Below, piece after piece: positions 14,884 to 14,996 of a stretch of DNA of 14,996 bases. Positions within the stretch are counted from its first letter, which is position 1. Each line of letters starts with the position of its first letter. Both the position numbers and the translations under genes were made by a program. This DNA comes from Rhodothermaceae bacterium (GTDB taxonomy: Bacteria; Bacteroidota; Rhodothermia; Rhodothermales; Rubricoccaceae). The DNA is taken from positions 1 to 14,996 of the forward strand of contig JABDIZ010000385.1 in NCBI GenBank assembly GCA_013003465.1, given 5' to 3'. The notes beneath the pieces were generated by a model. It did no database searches. It had not been told where the DNA came from and saw only the letters and a program-made list of their open reading frames with translations.

Positions 14884-14996
14884 AGACATCCATGAGCAGC
14901 GAGCCAGCCGAGACAAACGACCCAGCGATGGGCGTCACAGCGAGCCAGTCCTCCCCCTCCAGCCGCGTCAGCCCCTTGATGGACTGAACCATCCGC
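14882..14996 (-). CDS. Unidentified protein, C-terminal 37 residues only
   Basis: Running off the right edge, an open frame ends with TGA at 14884-14882. The visible C-terminus includes VQSIKGLTRLEGEDWLAVTP and ends FVSAGSLLMDV. It has no stop in 37 codons, and the packing (9 bp to the LysM start) says that it is a real operon member. In Afp-like loci this position holds a tube-related or small assembly protein; I cannot assign a family from so little sequence. Confidence 0.65.
   Translation of the reverse strand, partial: RMVQSIKGLTRLEGEDWLAVTPIAGSFVSAGSLLMDV

Noticed and set aside
1890..14996. Type VI secretion system or complete prophage
   Set aside because: No TssJLM, TssK or ClpV and no capsid, terminase, portal or integrase gene in the window; LysM gp53-like, gpD/gpV pair and the DUF6519-like protein point to an eCIS. 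Genes outside the window could still change this.

Overview
The window is high-GC bacterial DNA, almost fully coding, in two blocks that meet tail to tail at about 1884-1889. The house-keeping genes read like a high-GC Bacteroidota/Rhodothermota (Rhodothermales-type) genome: an MlaF-MlaD pair, a COG2316-type HD protein, and few Shine-Dalgarno sequences. This lineage call is inference; no rRNA or other marker is present.

Left block (1-1883, + strand): the 3' end of an MlaF-like ABC ATPase, a complete MlaD/MCE-domain lipid-transport protein, and an HD-domain hydrolase.

Right block (1890-14996, - strand): one tightly packed operon, transcribed right to left, encoding the baseplate, spike and peripheral proteins of a phage-tail-like contractile injection system of the extracellular (eCIS / Afp-PVC-MAC) class. 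In transcription order it holds: the C-terminus of an unidentified protein; a LysM gp53/Afp7-like protein; a gpD/gp27-like hub; a gpV/gp5-like spike with an HxH tip motif; an 80-aa protein made of hydrophobic-Pro-small triplets; a 78-aa small protein; gp25; a gpJ/gp6-like wedge protein; a gpI-like wedge protein carrying a six-bladed beta-propeller insertion; a tail-fibre-like 172-aa protein; a DUF6519-like 754-aa protein with Ig-like C-terminal domains; a 785-aa exported, membrane-spanning CBM9-like/LecA-like protein; and a 205-aa paralogue of the 172-aa protein with an added His/Cys metal-binding tail. Most gaps are 3-16 bp, one junction is an ATGA overlap, and the largest gap is 58 bp. Sheath, tube, terminator and AAA+ ATPase genes are not in the window and would be expected beyond the right edge.

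The conserved baseplate core (LysM, gpD, gpV, gp25, gpJ, gpI) is recognisable. The downstream half (1890-10113) looks like a lineage-specific target-recognition or anchoring module: a propeller in the wedge, two related fibre-like proteins flanking a DUF6519 protein and a membrane-anchored lectin-like protein, and a zinc-type tail. These accessory parts are the most likely place for undescribed biology. No toxin or effector gene is recognisable here.
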